Positions 8,997 through 19,153 of a stretch of DNA of 64,000 nucleotides are shown here, in pieces. Source of the stretch: Microbacterium proteolyticum (GTDB taxonomy: Bacteria > Actinomycetota > Actinomycetes > Actinomycetales > Microbacteriaceae); contig NZ_JACHXY010000001.1 in the NCBI RefSeq assembly GCF_014192415.1, positions 1,364,001-1,428,000 on the forward strand, read 5' to 3'. Under the pieces are notes generated by a model. It was not told where the DNA came from and searched no databases. It saw only the letters and a program-made list of their open reading frames with translations. Within the stretch, counting starts at the first letter, position 1; the number at the start of each line of letters is the position of its first letter. A program made the position numbers and the translations under genes.

Positions 8997-10547
8997 ATGA
9001 CCATCGTCGAAGAAGGCGTCTCGAGCGTCTACGCCGCCCCCGGAACACGCGGGGCCGTCGCCCAGTATCGCGAGCGGTACGGGCACTACATCGGCGGCGA
9101 ATGGGTCGAGCCGCACAGCGGGGAGTACTTCGAGAACATCACCCCTGTCACCGGTAAGCCGTTCTGTGAAGTCGGTCGCGGCGACGCCCACGACATCGAT
9201 CGGGCGGTCGAGGCCGGGTGGAAGGCGTTCGCGACCTGGAAGAAGACCACGCCTGCTGAGCGCAGCGTCATCCTGAACAAGATCGCCGACCGGATCGAAG
9301 AGAATCTCGAGAAGATCGCCGTCGCCGAGACCTGGGAGAACGGCAAGCCGGTGCGTGAAACGCTGGCAGCCGACATTCCCCTGACCATCGACCACTTCCG
9401 TTACTTCGCGGGAGTGCTGCGGGCCCAGGAGGGCTCGCTCAGCCAGCTCGACGAGAACACCGTGGCGTACCACTTCAACGAGCCACTGGGTGTGGTCGGT
9501 CAGATCATCCCGTGGAACTTCCCCATTCTCATGGCGGCATGGAAGCTCGCCCCCGCGCTGGCGGCGGGCAACTGCGTCGTGATCAAGCCGGCGGAGCAGA
9601 CTCCGGCATCCCTGCTCTTCCTGTTCGACATCATCGGCGACCTGCTGCCGGCCGGTGTCGTGAACATCGTCAACGGTTTCGGCATCGAGGCCGGCGCTCC
9701 GCTGGCGCAGCACAAGCGGATCCGCAAGATCGCCTTCACCGGCGAGACCACGACCGGCCGCCTGATCATGCAGTACGCCTCGCAGAACCTCATTCCGGTG
9801 ACGCTCGAACTCGGCGGCAAGAGCCCCAACGTCTTCTTCGAAGACGTGGCACTACGCAGCGACGACACCTATTACGACAAGGCGCTCGAGGGGTTCACGA
9901 TGTTCGCGCTGAACCAGGGCGAGGTGTGCACGTGCCCGTCTCGATCGCTGATCCAGCGGTCGATCTACGACCAGTTCCTCGGTGACGGCCTGGAGCGCGT
10001 CAAGAAGGTGCGCCAGGGCAACCCGCTCGACCCCGAGACGATGATCGGCGCTCAGGCCTCGAACGACCAGCTCGAGAAGATCCTGTCGTACATCGATATC
10101 GGCAAGGCGGGCGGCGCCAAGCTGCTGACGGGTGGAGAACGCGTCGATCTGGGCGGCGACTTGACGGACGGCTACTACATGGCGCCGACCGTTTTCGAGG
10201 GCACGAACGACATGCGGATCTTCCAGGAGGAGATCTTCGGTCCCGTCCTGTCGGTGACGTCGTTCGACGATTTCGACGACGCCATCTCGATCGCCAACGA
10301 CACGCTGTACGGCCTCGGAGCCGGGGTGTGGAGCCGCAGCGGCGACACCGCCTACCGCGCCGGTCGTGCCATCGAGGCCGGGCGCGTCTGGACGAACACG
10401 TATCACCAGTACCCCGCTCACGCGGCGTTCGGCGGCTACAAGCAGTCCGGTATCGGTCGCGAGAACCACCTCAAGATGCTCGATCACTACCAGCAGACCA
10501 AGAACCTGCTGGTGTCGTATGCCGATGGGGCCATGGGCTTCTTCTGA
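8997..10547 (+). CDS. NAD-dependent aldehyde dehydrogenase (acetaldehyde/ExaC-like)
   Basis: A 516-residue aldehyde dehydrogenase oxidising aldehydes to acids with NAD. The NAD-binding region contains IIPWNFPI and the general base is Glu271 in LELGGKSPN. The catalytic cysteine is Cys311 in the variant motif GEVCTCPSR, typical of the acetaldehyde/ExaC branch rather than the GQxC of betaine-type enzymes. Length is normal for the family. The ATG follows a GAAGGAGA ribosome-binding site. The DUF779 gene follows in the same direction, beyond a strong hairpin. Confidence 0.92.
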   Translation: MTIVEEGVSSVYAAPGTRGAVAQYRERYGHYIGGEWVEPHSGEYFENITPVTGKPFCEVGRGDAHDIDRAVEAGWKAFATWKKTTPAERSVILNKIADRIEENLEKIAVAETWENGKPVRETLAADIPLTIDHFRYFAGVLRAQEGSLSQLDENTVAYHFNEPLGVVGQIIPWNFPILMAAWKLAPALAAGNCVVIKPAEQTPASLLFLFDIIGDLLPAGVVNIVNGFGIEAGAPLAQHKRIRKIAFTGETTTGRLIMQYASQNLIPVTLELGGKSPNVFFEDVALRSDDTYYDKALEGFTMFALNQGEVCTCPSRSLIQRSIYDQFLGDGLERVKKVRQGNPLDPETMIGAQASNDQLEKILSYIDIGKAGGAKLLTGGERVDLGGDLTDGYYMAPTVFEGTNDMRIFQEEIFGPVLSVTSFDDFDDAISIANDTLYGLGAGVWSRSGDTAYRAGRAIEAGRVWTNTYHQYPAHAAFGGYKQSGIGRENHLKMLDHYQQTKNLLVSYADGAMGFF

Positions 10548-10583
10548 GCGGTCGAGTCGGGGTCGTGACGGCGATCCCGACCC

Positions 10584-10615
10584 GTGTGACCCCCGGTTCG
10601 TCCCGGGGGTCACAC
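10584..10615 (+). terminator. Strong hairpin between aldehyde dehydrogenase and DUF779 genes
   Basis: Arms GTGTGACCCCCGG and CCGGGGGTCACAC are perfectly complementary over 13 bp around a 6-base loop. It lies 36 bases after the aldehyde dehydrogenase stop and 30 before the DUF779 start. As the two genes usually form one operon, it may be a partial terminator or an RNA processing/stability element rather than a full stop. Confidence 0.6.
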
Positions 10616-10644
10616 CCATTTCCGGATTCGAAGGAGAAGAACGG

Positions 10645-11037
10645 ATGCCAGACCTTTCACGCGTGGATGTGACGGATGCCGCGGCCGCACTGCTGCGCGA
10701 CTTGACGGTGAAGCACGGCCCGCTGATGTTCCATCAGTCCGGCGGCTGCTGTGACGGCAGCTCACCGATGTGTTACCCGGTGGGAATGTTCATCACGGGC
10801 CCCAGCGACGTGCACCTCGGTGACATCGAGGTCGGTCTCGACGACCCGATCGAGGTCTACATGTCGGAGTCGCAGTTCGAGTACTGGAAGTTCACGCACC
10901 TGACGATCGACGTCGTTCCCGGCCGCGGCGCCGGCTTCTCGGTCGAGGGTCCGACGGGGATGCGATTCCTCATCCGTTCGCGGATGCTGACGGAAGAGGA
11001 GGCGGAGGCGTTCGGGGTGGGAGTTCGTTCCGAATGA
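10645..11037 (+). CDS. DUF779 family protein
   Basis: A 130-residue protein from an ATG preceded by AAGGAGAAGAACGG. The signature is the cysteine-rich stretch SGGCCDGSSPMCYP near residues 33-46, typical of DUF779, whose genes are regularly next to aldehyde dehydrogenases. The cysteines may bind a metal; biochemical function is not established. It is the third member of the alcohol/aldehyde module. Its last 68 bases overlap the antisense 102-residue membrane-protein gene. Confidence 0.85.
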   Translation: MPDLSRVDVTDAAAALLRDLTVKHGPLMFHQSGGCCDGSSPMCYPVGMFITGPSDVHLGDIEVGLDDPIEVYMSESQFEYWKFTHLTIDVVPGRGAGFSVEGPTGMRFLIRSRMLTEEEAEAFGVGVRSE

Positions 11038-11278
11038 GGGCCGCCCGCCACCATCTCTCGCGTGCCCACGACGTGGCGCTGAATGCCGTGATGAGCACTG
11101 GCACGGAGAGCACGGCGTCGGGTGCCAGGCCCGCGATGAGGAACCCGGTCAGGACGACCGACACGGCGGCCACCCATCTGGTCGCCGGGCGCAGGGGATC
11201 GATGAGAAGACCCCACCCGGTGCCGATGATCGCGACGTAGACCGCGACGATGATCGCCAGATCGACTGTCTCCCGCAC
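10970..11278 (-). CDS. Small predicted membrane protein, 102 aa
   Basis: The GTG start follows GAGGGGG at good spacing. The peptide has three hydrophobic segments at about residues 6-25, 33-52 and 55-70, then a basic, proline-rich tail ending PPPPLPSASANG. I do not recognise the family. The 3' end runs antisense into the DUF779 gene for 68 bases, so real expression would give overlapping transcripts. The ribosome-binding site and hydrophobic periodicity argue for a real gene. Confidence 0.5.
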   Translation of the reverse strand: MRETVDLAIIVAVYVAIIGTGWGLLIDPLRPATRWVAAVSVVLTGFLIAGLAPDAVLSVPVLITAFSATSWARERWWRAALIRNELPPRTPPPPLPSASANG

Positions 11279-11395
11279 GACGTGCCCCCTCGCGATGTGG
11301 ACGAAGGATCAGGCTGCCACGGCTGGCTCGCGGGGTATCGATGTAGTCACCCCTGTCGTGAGGAATTTCACCCACCTGTGACCCGGTGCGCCTCG

Positions 11396-12226
11396 TCAGG
11401 CCGGCCTCGAGGCGCGGATCGTGTAGCTCAGCGGCATGACCGAGGGTTGCTCCGTGAGCGCGTACTCGCCGTCGGGGCGCGGGGTCATGCGACCTGGCAG
11501 CGCCTCCCACGGCAAGCTGTCGTGCTCCACCAGGGCGTCCAGACGCAGGCCACGGTCGAGCAGGGCGGTGACGATCTCGCCGATACCGTGATTCCACTCG
11601 TACGTGCGCGTCGCGCTCAGCGGTGCCGAGACCTCGACGTAGGTGTTCTCGTCATCCCATTCGAGAGGGTCGGTCTGCTCGAAGTACGGGAAGGTCAGCG
11701 CGAGGCCGGGGAGCTCCTCATTGAGAGACCACAGCACCGGGTGCCCCTCGCGAATATGCAGCGTGCCCCCGGGGGCCAGCAGATCGGCGACAACACCCGC
11801 CCACTCCGTGATCGACGGCAGCCAGCAGAGCGCACCGATGCCGGTGTAGACGAGGTCGAACGATTCGCGGGGCAGGACGGTCGCCGCATCCCGGACGTCC
11901 GACTGGACGAACTCGACGTCGACGCCGGCCTCGGCAGCCAGACGCCGGGCTTCGGTGAGGGCGTTCTCGGAGAAGTCGAGGCCGGTCATGCGTGCGCCCA
12001 GGCGCGCCAGCGAGAGGGTGTCGGTGCCGATGTGGCACTGCAGATGCACCGCGCGCAGACCGGCGATCTCGCCGAGGAGCGGCTGATCGAAGCGCACGAC
12101 GTCGGAGAGCGCCTGCGCATCCGCAACGTAGCGCTGCACGCCGTAGCCCGAACCGTCACGAGCAGCGTGGAGGGTCGCGCGCTCATCCCAGTTGGCGCGG
12201 TTGGCGTCGATGTACTCCGAGGTCAT
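11396..12226 (-). CDS. Class I SAM-dependent methyltransferase
   Basis: A 276-residue methyltransferase. Near residue 60 it has LRAVHLQCHIGTDTLSLARLGARMTGLDFSE-type order: a motif I variant in which CHIGTD replaces GCGTG, followed by the acidic ribose-binding residue in GLDFS. DVEFVQSDVRD lies further on. The C-terminal half contains the aromatic-rich EWNHGIGEIV. This matches uncharacterised actinobacterial small-molecule methyltransferases. The start is the ATG at 12226 (MTSEYIDANRANWDERA); the frame extends ten codons further without a better site. Confidence 0.8.
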   Translation of the reverse strand: MTSEYIDANRANWDERATLHAARDGSGYGVQRYVADAQALSDVVRFDQPLLGEIAGLRAVHLQCHIGTDTLSLARLGARMTGLDFSENALTEARRLAAEAGVDVEFVQSDVRDAATVLPRESFDLVYTGIGALCWLPSITEWAGVVADLLAPGGTLHIREGHPVLWSLNEELPGLALTFPYFEQTDPLEWDDENTYVEVSAPLSATRTYEWNHGIGEIVTALLDRGLRLDALVEHDSLPWEALPGRMTPRPDGEYALTEQPSVMPLSYTIRASRPA

Positions 12227-12369
12227 GGCATCCCTTCCGGTGGCACAGCCTCGCAACGATACAGACTCCGGATGCCGCGCACCCTTGCCGGAGCGCGCAC
12301 CGGCGCGCCGGTGACCCCGCGTGACGAGCGGGTCGGCGTGATGTCGGAGGGTCGCGTTAGCCTGGCGGA

Positions 12370-13311
12370 ATGTCGGGCAAGGTCTATGTCATCCACGAGA
12401 ATCCCCAGTGGATCCCGCCGTTCGCGGCCGCGTTCGAAGCCGAGGGGGTGCCGTTCGAAGAGTGGCTGCTCACCGACGGTTCGATCGACCTCGCGGTCGA
12501 ACCGCCGGACGGCGTCTTCTGGTCGCGACTGAGCGCGTCAGCGCACACGCGGGACCACGCGCACAGCAAGGAGTTCGGCCGCGCTGTCCTCCGCTGGCTC
12601 GCGTCATGGGGCCGCACGGTCATCAACGGTGCCGACGTCCTCGAGCTCGAGGTGAGCAAGGTCGCCCAGCACGCGGCGCTGCGACACGCGGGTATCGAGG
12701 TCCCCCGCACGGTGGCCGTCTTCGGCACCGATGATCTCGCGGCGGCCGCCGAGCGCTTCGGCGCGCCGTTCATCAGCAAGCACAACCAGGGCGGCAAGGG
12801 CCTGGGCGTGCGGCGGTGGGACTCCATCGACGACTTCACAGCGTGGGTCGCCGGACCCGACTTCGAGCACTCCCCCGACGGCATCACACTGCTGCAAGAA
12901 CTGCTCGTCGCCCGGACGCCGTTCATCACCCGGGCCGAGTTCGTCGCGGGCGAGTTCGTCTACGCCGTGCGCGTCGACACCAGCGCCGGCAGCTTCGAGC
13001 TCTGCCCCGCCGAGGCGTGTGCGATCCCGGATGCCGACGGTGTCGAGCCCGAGCCGATGTTCCGGCTGCGCGACGACGTCGACCCGACGCTGATCGACCG
13101 GTACCTCGCGTTCCTCGCGGCCGAGGGCGTGGGTATCGCGGGCATCGAGTTCATCGAGACGCTCGACGGTCGCACGGTGACGTACGACGTCAACACGAAC
13201 ACCAACTACAACCCCGACGTCGAGGCATCCGCTCCGCGATCGGGACCGCGTGAGATCGCGCGCTGGCTCGGAACGCTGCTGCCGCGCGAAGTGGTCGGCG
13301 TCCGTGGCTGA
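12370..13311 (+). CDS. ATP-grasp domain protein (RimK-like)
   Basis: A 313-residue protein with an ATP-grasp fold. The pre-ATP-grasp domain (MSGKVYVIHENPQW) is followed by a lysine- and glycine-rich ATP-binding loop, SKHNQGGKGLGVRRW, near residues 137-151. The C-terminal metal-binding part contains IAGIEFIETLDG and TYDVNTNTNYNP, where the paired Glu and Asn ligands would be. Such enzymes ligate a carboxylate to an amine; the product here is unknown. The stop overlaps the following sulfhydrylase gene by 8 bases, which suggests co-translation. Confidence 0.8.
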   Translation: MSGKVYVIHENPQWIPPFAAAFEAEGVPFEEWLLTDGSIDLAVEPPDGVFWSRLSASAHTRDHAHSKEFGRAVLRWLASWGRTVINGADVLELEVSKVAQHAALRHAGIEVPRTVAVFGTDDLAAAAERFGAPFISKHNQGGKGLGVRRWDSIDDFTAWVAGPDFEHSPDGITLLQELLVARTPFITRAEFVAGEFVYAVRVDTSAGSFELCPAEACAIPDADGVEPEPMFRLRDDVDPTLIDRYLAFLAAEGVGIAGIEFIETLDGRTVTYDVNTNTNYNPDVEASAPRSGPREIARWLGTLLPREVVGVRG

Positions 13312-14617
13312 GCCGTCGACACCGCACAGCGAGTGGGACGGCTTCGGCTTCGCCACGCGGCAGGTGCACGCCGGCGAACAAGAAGACCTCACCCACGGTT
13401 CGCGCATCACGCCCGTGCATCTCTCGGCGGCCTACCGGTTCGCGTCGTTCCAGGAGGCGACCGATCGTTTCGCCGGCGCCGACCTCGGGCACCTCTACTC
13501 TCGCAATGCCAACCCGACCAACCAGGTCGCCGAACGTCGCCTCGCCTCGCTCGAGGGCGGTTCGGGCGCGATCGTCGTGGGCTCCGGCCAGGCGGCCATC
13601 ACGGTTTCGCTCCTGGCACTGGCCGGCTCCGGTGAGCACATCGTCTCCACCGCGAGCATCTACAGCGGCACGCGCGTGCTGTTCGACCGCACCTTCGCCC
13701 GCATGGGCGTGACCGTCGAATACGTCTGGGATCCGACCGACGAGGCCGAGTGGGACTCCCTCATCCGCCCCGAGACGAAGGCGATCTTCACCGAGACGCT
13801 TCCAAACCCGAAGAACGACATCGTCGACATCGCCGCGGTCGCCCGCATCGCGAAACGCCACGAGATCCCGCTGGTGGTCGACAACACCATCGCAACGCCC
13901 TTCCTCATCCGTCCCATCGAGCAGGGCGCCGACATCGTCGTGCATTCGGCCACCAAGTTCCTCTCGGGGCACGGGGCCAACCTCGCCGGGGCGGTGGTCG
14001 ACGGCGGAACGTTCGACTGGGTGGCATCCGATCGCTCCTACCCCGCGATCACCGACACCCCGATCGCGACGCACAGCTCGCTCGTCGAGGCGTTCGGGCC
14101 GCGCGCGTTCGAGCTGTCACTGCGTTTCGGCATCGCCAACGACACCGGGCCGGCGCTGTCGCCGCTCAACGGCTTTCTGCTGCAGCAGGGCATGGAGACT
14201 CTGTCGGTGCGCATGCGGCAACACCTGGCGAGCGCTCGCACCGTTGCCGAGTGGCTCGACCAGCACGACGCCGTCGAGAGCGTCGACTACGCGGGGCTCC
14301 CCTCGCATCCGCAGCACCACCTCGCCGTCCGTGACTACGGCGGGCTCTCGGGCTCGGTGTTCTCGTTCACCGTGCGCGGGGGACGCGACGGTGCCGAGCG
14401 GTTCTTCGACGCCCTGCGCCTGTTCAGCCGCATGACGAACATCGGCGACACGCGCTCTATGGCGCTGCACCCCGCCACCACGACGCATATCGGCTTCACG
14501 CAAGAGACGCGCGACCGCCTGGGCATCAGCGATGGGCTCGTGCGCCTGTCGATCGGACTCGAGGATGCCGAAGACTTGATCGCCGACCTCGATCAGGCGC
14601 TCCGCGCGGCGGTGTAG
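13304..14617 (+). CDS. metY: O-acetylhomoserine sulfhydrylase-type PLP enzyme (Cys/Met metabolism family)
   Basis: A 437-residue PLP enzyme of the Cys/Met metabolism family. Visible are the [20 protein letters not shown] segment, GSGQAA for phosphate binding, DNTIATPF with the PLP-binding Asp, and the Schiff-base lysine Lys218 in [10 protein letters not shown]. Length and landmarks fit O-acetylhomoserine sulfhydrylase, which makes homocysteine or methionine from O-acetylhomoserine; a cystathionine synthase/lyase role cannot be excluded. The GTG at 13304 overlaps the ATP-grasp gene by 8 bases. Pairing with an ATP-grasp gene hints at a specialised role. Confidence 0.82.
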   Translation: MAEPSTPHSEWDGFGFATRQVHAGEQEDLTHGSRITPVHLSAAYRFASFQEATDRFAGADLGHLYSRNANPTNQVAERRLASLEGGSGAIVVGSGQAAITVSLLALAGSGEHIVSTASIYSGTRVLFDRTFARMGVTVEYVWDPTDEAEWDSLIRPETKAIFTETLPNPKNDIVDIAAVARIAKRHEIPLVVDNTIATPFLIRPIEQGADIVVHSATKFLSGHGANLAGAVVDGGTFDWVASDRSYPAITDTPIATHSSLVEAFGPRAFELSLRFGIANDTGPALSPLNGFLLQQGMETLSVRMRQHLASARTVAEWLDQHDAVESVDYAGLPSHPQHHLAVRDYGGLSGSVFSFTVRGGRDGAERFFDALRLFSRMTNIGDTRSMALHPATTTHIGFTQETRDRLGISDGLVRLSIGLEDAEDLIADLDQALRAAV

Positions 14618-14657
14618 CCCAGCGGTCCGCGGCGCGTGCGCAGGGCCGCGGGCTTGG

Positions 14658-14716
14658 TTGAGTGTCCAGGACACGCCGTGCGTGTCGGGTCTCTGCGGCG
14701 TGTTCCGGACACTCAA
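14658..14716. repeat. Intergenic inverted repeat GTGTCC/GGACAC, copy 1
   Basis: The left arm AGTGTCCAGGACACGCCG (14661-14678) pairs with CGGCGTGTTCCGGACACT (14696-14713) with two mismatches over 18 bp, and a TTG...CAA extension on both sides. It lies in the gap where metY and the monooxygenase gene converge. A 42-base stretch from 14640 recurs at about 14818 with two changes, so copies 1 and 2 arose by duplication. Likely a bidirectional terminator or REP-like element. Confidence 0.7.
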
Positions 14717-14834
14717 CAGGTTTGTGCGCGGCGTCCGGGTCCGCATGTCGCGTGACCGCGGCGCGTGTGGCGGTCCGCGGCGCGGGTGCCGGGCGGCGGG
14801 TGCCGGGCCGCGGGCGCAGGGCCGCGGGCTTAGG

Positions 14835-14892
14835 TGAGTGTCCAGGACACGCCGTGCGCGCGGCCGCGACGCGGCGTGTCTTGGACACTCAA
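14835..14892. repeat. Intergenic inverted repeat GTGTCC/GGACAC, copy 2
   Basis: The left arm GAGTGTCCAGGACACGCCG pairs with CGGCGTGTCTTGGACACTC with one mismatch around a 17-base G+C-rich loop. It lies directly in front of the monooxygenase stop codon, in the same convergent gap as copy 1. Between the copies (14717-14834) is G+C-rich sequence with short CGGGTGCCGGGC repeats and no gene. Confidence 0.7.
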
Positions 14893-14915
14893 GCGGGGGT
14901 GGTGGCGGGGCGGGT

Positions 14916-15977
14916 TCACGCGTCGCGTGACGCCTCCAGGCGCCGCACGCGCGGGATCACCTCGGCGGCGAAGCGCTGCATCTCGGGCAGGTGCGGCGAG
15001 AACTGCAGCAGCAGCGTCGAGACGCCGACGTTGGCGAACTCCACGATCCGCTCGGCGACCTGGTCGGGCGTGCCGACGAGGTTAGGCCGCAGGCCGCGGT
15101 TCGAGACCGAGTACTCCTTGAGGTCGACCGGGGTGTCGAGCTTCGACTTGCTCACGAAGTCCTGGTACGAACCGTACGCCGCTCCCCCGCGCACATCGGT
15201 GATCCGCTCGATCTCGGCCTGCGCCTCGGCCTCGGTGTCGCGCACCACGGCGTACGCGGCCATGCCGAACGCCTCGAACGGCTTCCCGCCAGACGAAACG
15301 CGCCGGCTCCGCATGTCGGAGACCTTCGCGGACAGCTCTTCGAGCGTGCCGCCGTGGGTCAGGTACGCGTCGGCGAAGCGGGTGATCGCCGTGCGTCCGG
15401 CCTCGCTCTCGCCGCCGGCGTACAGGCGCGGGATGACGCGGGGCTTCGGTTCGGTGAACGTGCCCTCCGTGCGGTAGTAGTCGCCCTCGTACGCGAACGG
15501 CGTCTCGGACCACAGCCCGCGCAGCACCTCGACCCACTCGATGGTGCGTGCGTAGCGGTCGTCATGAGCACTGAAGAGGCCGTCGTACTGCTTCGCTTCT
15601 TCTGCCCACCACGCCGAGACCACGTTGAGGGTGAAGCGGCCACCGCTGATCTCGTCGATGGTCGCGGCCTGCTTGGCGGTGTGGAACGGGCTGTGGAAAC
15701 CGGGACGCACAGCGGTCATCAGTTCGAGCGACGACGTCACGGCCGCGAGCGCCGCGGTCACCGCCCAGGCGTCGAGGGACGGCGCTTCGACGCCCTTGAT
15801 GTCGTTGAGGTTCAGCTCGGGAATGAGCGTCAGGTCGAACCCGCCCTCCTCCGCGGCGCGGGCGATCTCGGCGATGTGGGCGAACGAGACGGGGGTCTGC
15901 TCATCGTCGACGTTGCGCAGCCACCCACCGAAGATCGGGGTCCAATAGCCGAAACGCACACGCTGGGGGGAGGTCAT
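14916..15977 (-). CDS. LLM-class flavin-dependent monooxygenase (SsuD-like)
   Basis: A 353-residue luciferase-like monooxygenase using reduced FMN. Landmarks are FGYWTPIFGGWLRN at the start, the LMTAVRPGFHSPFHTAKQAATIDEISGGRF region near 90-120 typical of alkanesulfonate monooxygenases (SsuD), and NVVSAWW. A role in sulfur scavenging from organosulfur compounds is plausible and agrees with the neighbouring metY, but the substrate is not determined. Two ATGs compete. The inner one at 15977 has GGAAAG at proper spacing, whereas for the outer one at 15986 that site touches the start codon, so 15977 is preferred. Confidence 0.85.
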   Translation of the reverse strand: MTSPQRVRFGYWTPIFGGWLRNVDDEQTPVSFAHIAEIARAAEEGGFDLTLIPELNLNDIKGVEAPSLDAWAVTAALAAVTSSLELMTAVRPGFHSPFHTAKQAATIDEISGGRFTLNVVSAWWAEEAKQYDGLFSAHDDRYARTIEWVEVLRGLWSETPFAYEGDYYRTEGTFTEPKPRVIPRLYAGGESEAGRTAITRFADAYLTHGGTLEELSAKVSDMRSRRVSSGGKPFEAFGMAAYAVVRDTEAEAQAEIERITDVRGGAAYGSYQDFVSKSKLDTPVDLKEYSVSNRGLRPNLVGTPDQVAERIVEFANVGVSTLLLQFSPHLPEMQRFAAEVIPRVRRLEASRDA

Positions 15978-16207
15978 GGCATCCATCTTTCCGGGTCTGC
16001 GGGGGTGTGGCGTCGGCCCCGACACTCGCGGTCACGTCGCGCGCGGAACGATGCGCTCTGTGGCGGCGGTAACACGACGACCGGGGTCTGTCACAGCGGC
16101 GTAACACGGCATCCATAGATTTCTGTCAGGTTCGGCTCACCGGACCGTCCCCCCCTGCCGCGCGAAGTGCCCCACATCGCGCGGTCGCAACCCCCCATGG
16201 AGACCCC

Positions 16208-19093
16208 GTGCAGAGACGCATCCTCGCGGGCACTGTCGTCTGCGGCTTCGCCGCGACCACCGTGTTCGCCGCCCTCCCGGCTTCGGCCGCGATGGTTCCC
16301 CCTTCGCTGAGCGTGGTGCGACCTGTGTCGCCGCTGATCGACATGCCGACCAGCTATCCCGTCCAGCCCGAGCTGAAGGTGTTCCCGGACCTCCCCGAAG
16401 ACGCGTCGATCGCTCGCGGCGTGCGCCCGTACGACCAGATCGCGCCCTTCCTGAACACGCTCATGGACACCAGCGACCGCGTCTCGGCGCAGGTCGTCGG
16501 CACCTCGGCGCAAGGTCGCGACATCTACCTCGTGACCGTCACGACCCCCGAGACCACCAGGCAGACGGCGCAGCAGTCCGACTGGCGCGACCTCGTCAAG
16601 GCCGACCCGACGGCCGCCGCCGCGGATGCGACGCTGCAGAGCGAGTACAAGGTGCCGATGTGGTTCAACGGCAACATCCACGGCAACGAGTGGGAGGGCA
16701 CCGACGCGACCCTCAACTACATCGAGGACCTCGCCACCTCCAGCGACCCGGCCACGACCGAGATGCTCGACGATCACCGCGTGTACTTCACGGTGACCAA
16801 CAACCCCGACGGCCGCGCCCTCGGACAGCGCGGAACGGCGAACGGCTACGACCCGAACCGCGACTTCATCACGGGCGCCACGGCCGAGGCATCCATCGTG
16901 CGCGACCTGGCGAGCGTCATCCAGCCGACGTACTTCATCGACCTGCACGGCTACACGGACGTGCTGCAGGTCGAGCCCTGCGGCCCCCCGCACGGTGAGA
17001 ACTACGAGTACGACCTCTTCGTGCCGCACGCCTACGCCACGGCGTTGGAGATCGAGGATGCCGTGACCGCGGCCAACATCCCCGGTAACACCTACTACGA
17101 CCCGGCGACCGCCGGCGTGACCGAGACCAACACCGGCTTCATCAACATCCCCTACCGCGACCAGCGGTCGGGCTGGGACGACTGGCCCCCGATCTTCGCT
17201 CCCCAGTACGTGGCGTACCAGGGCGCCATCACCAACACCGTCGAGCTGCCGCTCGGGCGTTCGGGCGACCAGCCCGCTCGCGCGAAGGTGAACATCGAGG
17301 TCGCGGAGGTCGTCATCGACACCGTCGTGGACTACGTCGACGAGCACAGCGACGCGCTGCTCGACAACCAGATCGAGATCTTCCGTCGCGGCGAGGCCGG
17401 CGAGCCCAGCCGCGAGATCCCCGCCGACGTCGCACCCGAGGACCTCGCCCCGGGCGTGCCCGCGGAGTGGACCGATATCTGGGACGAGACCGACATCTAC
17501 AACGCCGACTTCCCGCGCGCATACGTCATTCCCGTGGGCCCCGGGCAGCGTTCGGACTCCGACGCGCAGACGCTCGTGCAGCAGCTGCTCGTCAACGGCA
17601 TCCGCGTCGATCGCCTCACCGCCCCGGCGCGCTTGGACGGAAACGATTACCCGGAGGGATCGTTCTACGTCGACATGCATCAGCCGCTGCGCGGCCTCGC
17701 GAATGTGCTCCTGGCCGACGGCTCCGACATCTCGGACCGCGTGCCCGACATGTACGACATCTCGGCGTGGAGTCTCTCGCTGCTGTGGGGTGCGCAGGTC
17801 ACGCGAATCGGCGAGACCACCGACCCGGCGCCGACTACCGCGGTCGAGCCGGTCACCGAGGCCCCGCTCACCGGATTCGTGTCGACCGGTTCGGGCACCC
17901 TCAGCTTCCAGCCGCGGGGCGTCGCCGACTGGCAGGCCGTCAATGCACTCCTGGCCGAGGGGGTCGCGCTGACCCAGCGGTCCAACGGCTTCATCGAGGT
18001 CAGCGGTGACGCGGCGACGCGCGTGCTGCTCGAGGAGGCCGCGGCGACGTTCGGAGTGGACTTCCGCCTGAGCGGCGGGAGCCCGGCCGAGGGCAGCATC
18101 GAGTTGGATAGCGTGCGCATCGGCTACGTCGGCGACGCCGGCGACCGCGACGCCCTCACCAAGGTCGGCTTCACGGGACTGGTGCCGGTCACCGCCGCGA
18201 CACTGGCCACGGGTGAGGTGGACCTGTCGACGATCGATCTCCTCTACGTCGGAACCGGACTCAGTTTCACGCCTGAACAGCAGGCGGGGGTCGACCGGGT
18301 GACGGCGTTCATCGCGGCCGGCAAGCCCGTGGTCGGGCGTGGTGCCGGCGGCGCCGCCTTCGTGAGCGCGTACGTCGCTCCGCTGACCGCGGTGACGGGA
18401 ACCCGAGGGTCCAACGGCATCGCCATCGTCGATACGCCGTTCGAGAGTGTGCTGCAGGGCACGCAGGGCACGGCGTTCGGGTATCCGTTCGCCTGGTTCC
18501 CCAACCCCGCGCCCGGTGTGACCGTCGAGCAGCGTTACGCGGCGGACCACACGTTCGTGGCGGGTCACTGGCGCAGCACTCCCGGTCAGTCGATCCAGGA
18601 TGCCGCGGGCCAGGCGTCCGCGGTCTCGCTCACGGGTCCGTCCGGAACGCGCGCCTTCGTGTTCGGCACGTCGCCCACGTTCCGCGCGCACCCGGTCGGC
18701 GCCTTCAGCGACATCGCGCGCGCGGTGTTCTGGGCCGCGGATGAGCCCGTGGTCGTCGAACCGACGCCCACGCCGACGCCGACCGTGGCACCCACCCCGG
18801 AGCCGACGCCCGAGCCCACGGTCGCCCCGACTCCGGAGCCGACCGCGGTGCCGACGGCTGAGCCCAGCCCCGAGCCGACCGACGAGCCCACGGCCGAGCC
18901 GACGTCCGCACCCGGACCGACGCTCGCTCCCACCGCCTCGGCGACGCCGGTCCCCGGCACCGGGTCGGGACCGCTCGCGCAGACCGGCGCCGCCGACGTG
19001 TCATCGCTGGGCTGGCTCGCGCTCGCCGCCGGCATGGTCGGTGTCGGGCTGGTCGTGATCGGCCGGGCGCGCTCGAAGACCTCGACGCGCTGA
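16208..19093 (+). CDS. Secreted, wall-anchored M14 zinc carboxypeptidase
   Basis: A 961-residue protein with a GTG start. A signal peptide covers residues 1-28 ([19 protein letters not shown]). The M14 catalytic domain at about 60-400 has zinc ligands His158 and Glu161 (NIHGNEWEG) and His247 (IDLHGYTD). A long middle region follows, then a Pro/Thr/Glu spacer of PTPEPT-like repeats at about 850-920. The end has a sortase signal LAQTG at 923-927, a membrane helix and a basic tail. The motif suits class E sortases of high-G+C actinobacteria. It probably trims peptides or peptidoglycan stem peptides at the cell surface. A strong terminator follows. Confidence 0.9.
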   Translation: MQRRILAGTVVCGFAATTVFAALPASAAMVPPSLSVVRPVSPLIDMPTSYPVQPELKVFPDLPEDASIARGVRPYDQIAPFLNTLMDTSDRVSAQVVGTSAQGRDIYLVTVTTPETTRQTAQQSDWRDLVKADPTAAAADATLQSEYKVPMWFNGNIHGNEWEGTDATLNYIEDLATSSDPATTEMLDDHRVYFTVTNNPDGRALGQRGTANGYDPNRDFITGATAEASIVRDLASVIQPTYFIDLHGYTDVLQVEPCGPPHGENYEYDLFVPHAYATALEIEDAVTAANIPGNTYYDPATAGVTETNTGFINIPYRDQRSGWDDWPPIFAPQYVAYQGAITNTVELPLGRSGDQPARAKVNIEVAEVVIDTVVDYVDEHSDALLDNQIEIFRRGEAGEPSREIPADVAPEDLAPGVPAEWTDIWDETDIYNADFPRAYVIPVGPGQRSDSDAQTLVQQLLVNGIRVDRLTAPARLDGNDYPEGSFYVDMHQPLRGLANVLLADGSDISDRVPDMYDISAWSLSLLWGAQVTRIGETTDPAPTTAVEPVTEAPLTGFVSTGSGTLSFQPRGVADWQAVNALLAEGVALTQRSNGFIEVSGDAATRVLLEEAAATFGVDFRLSGGSPAEGSIELDSVRIGYVGDAGDRDALTKVGFTGLVPVTAATLATGEVDLSTIDLLYVGTGLSFTPEQQAGVDRVTAFIAAGKPVVGRGAGGAAFVSAYVAPLTAVTGTRGSNGIAIVDTPFESVLQGTQGTAFGYPFAWFPNPAPGVTVEQRYAADHTFVAGHWRSTPGQSIQDAAGQASAVSLTGPSGTRAFVFGTSPTFRAHPVGAFSDIARAVFWAADEPVVVEPTPTPTPTVAPTPEPTPEPTVAPTPEPTAVPTAEPSPEPTDEPTAEPTSAPGPTLAPTASATPVPGTGSGPLAQTGAADVSSLGWLALAAGMVGVGLVVIGRARSKTSTR

Positions 19094-19098
19094 CCCCG

Positions 19099-19130
19099 CT
19101 CCGGGGAGGGGCGCCCGCCCCTCCCCGGAG
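19099..19130 (+). terminator. Rho-independent-type hairpin after the M14 carboxypeptidase
   Basis: CTCCGGGGAGGGGCG and CGCCCCTCCCCGGAG form a perfect 15-bp stem with a 2-base loop, six bases after the stop codon. It separates the carboxypeptidase from the following 191-residue gene. Confidence 0.7.
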
Positions 19131-19153
19131 TCCCTGACTCCGGAGCTCCACCC

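Noticed and set aside
16091-18691. 866-codon reading frame on the minus strand opposite the M14 carboxypeptidase
   Set aside because: It is the frame complementary to a well-supported gene with catalytic motifs; the peptide is Arg/Asp/Val/His-rich, as expected for antisense frames in G+C-rich DNA.
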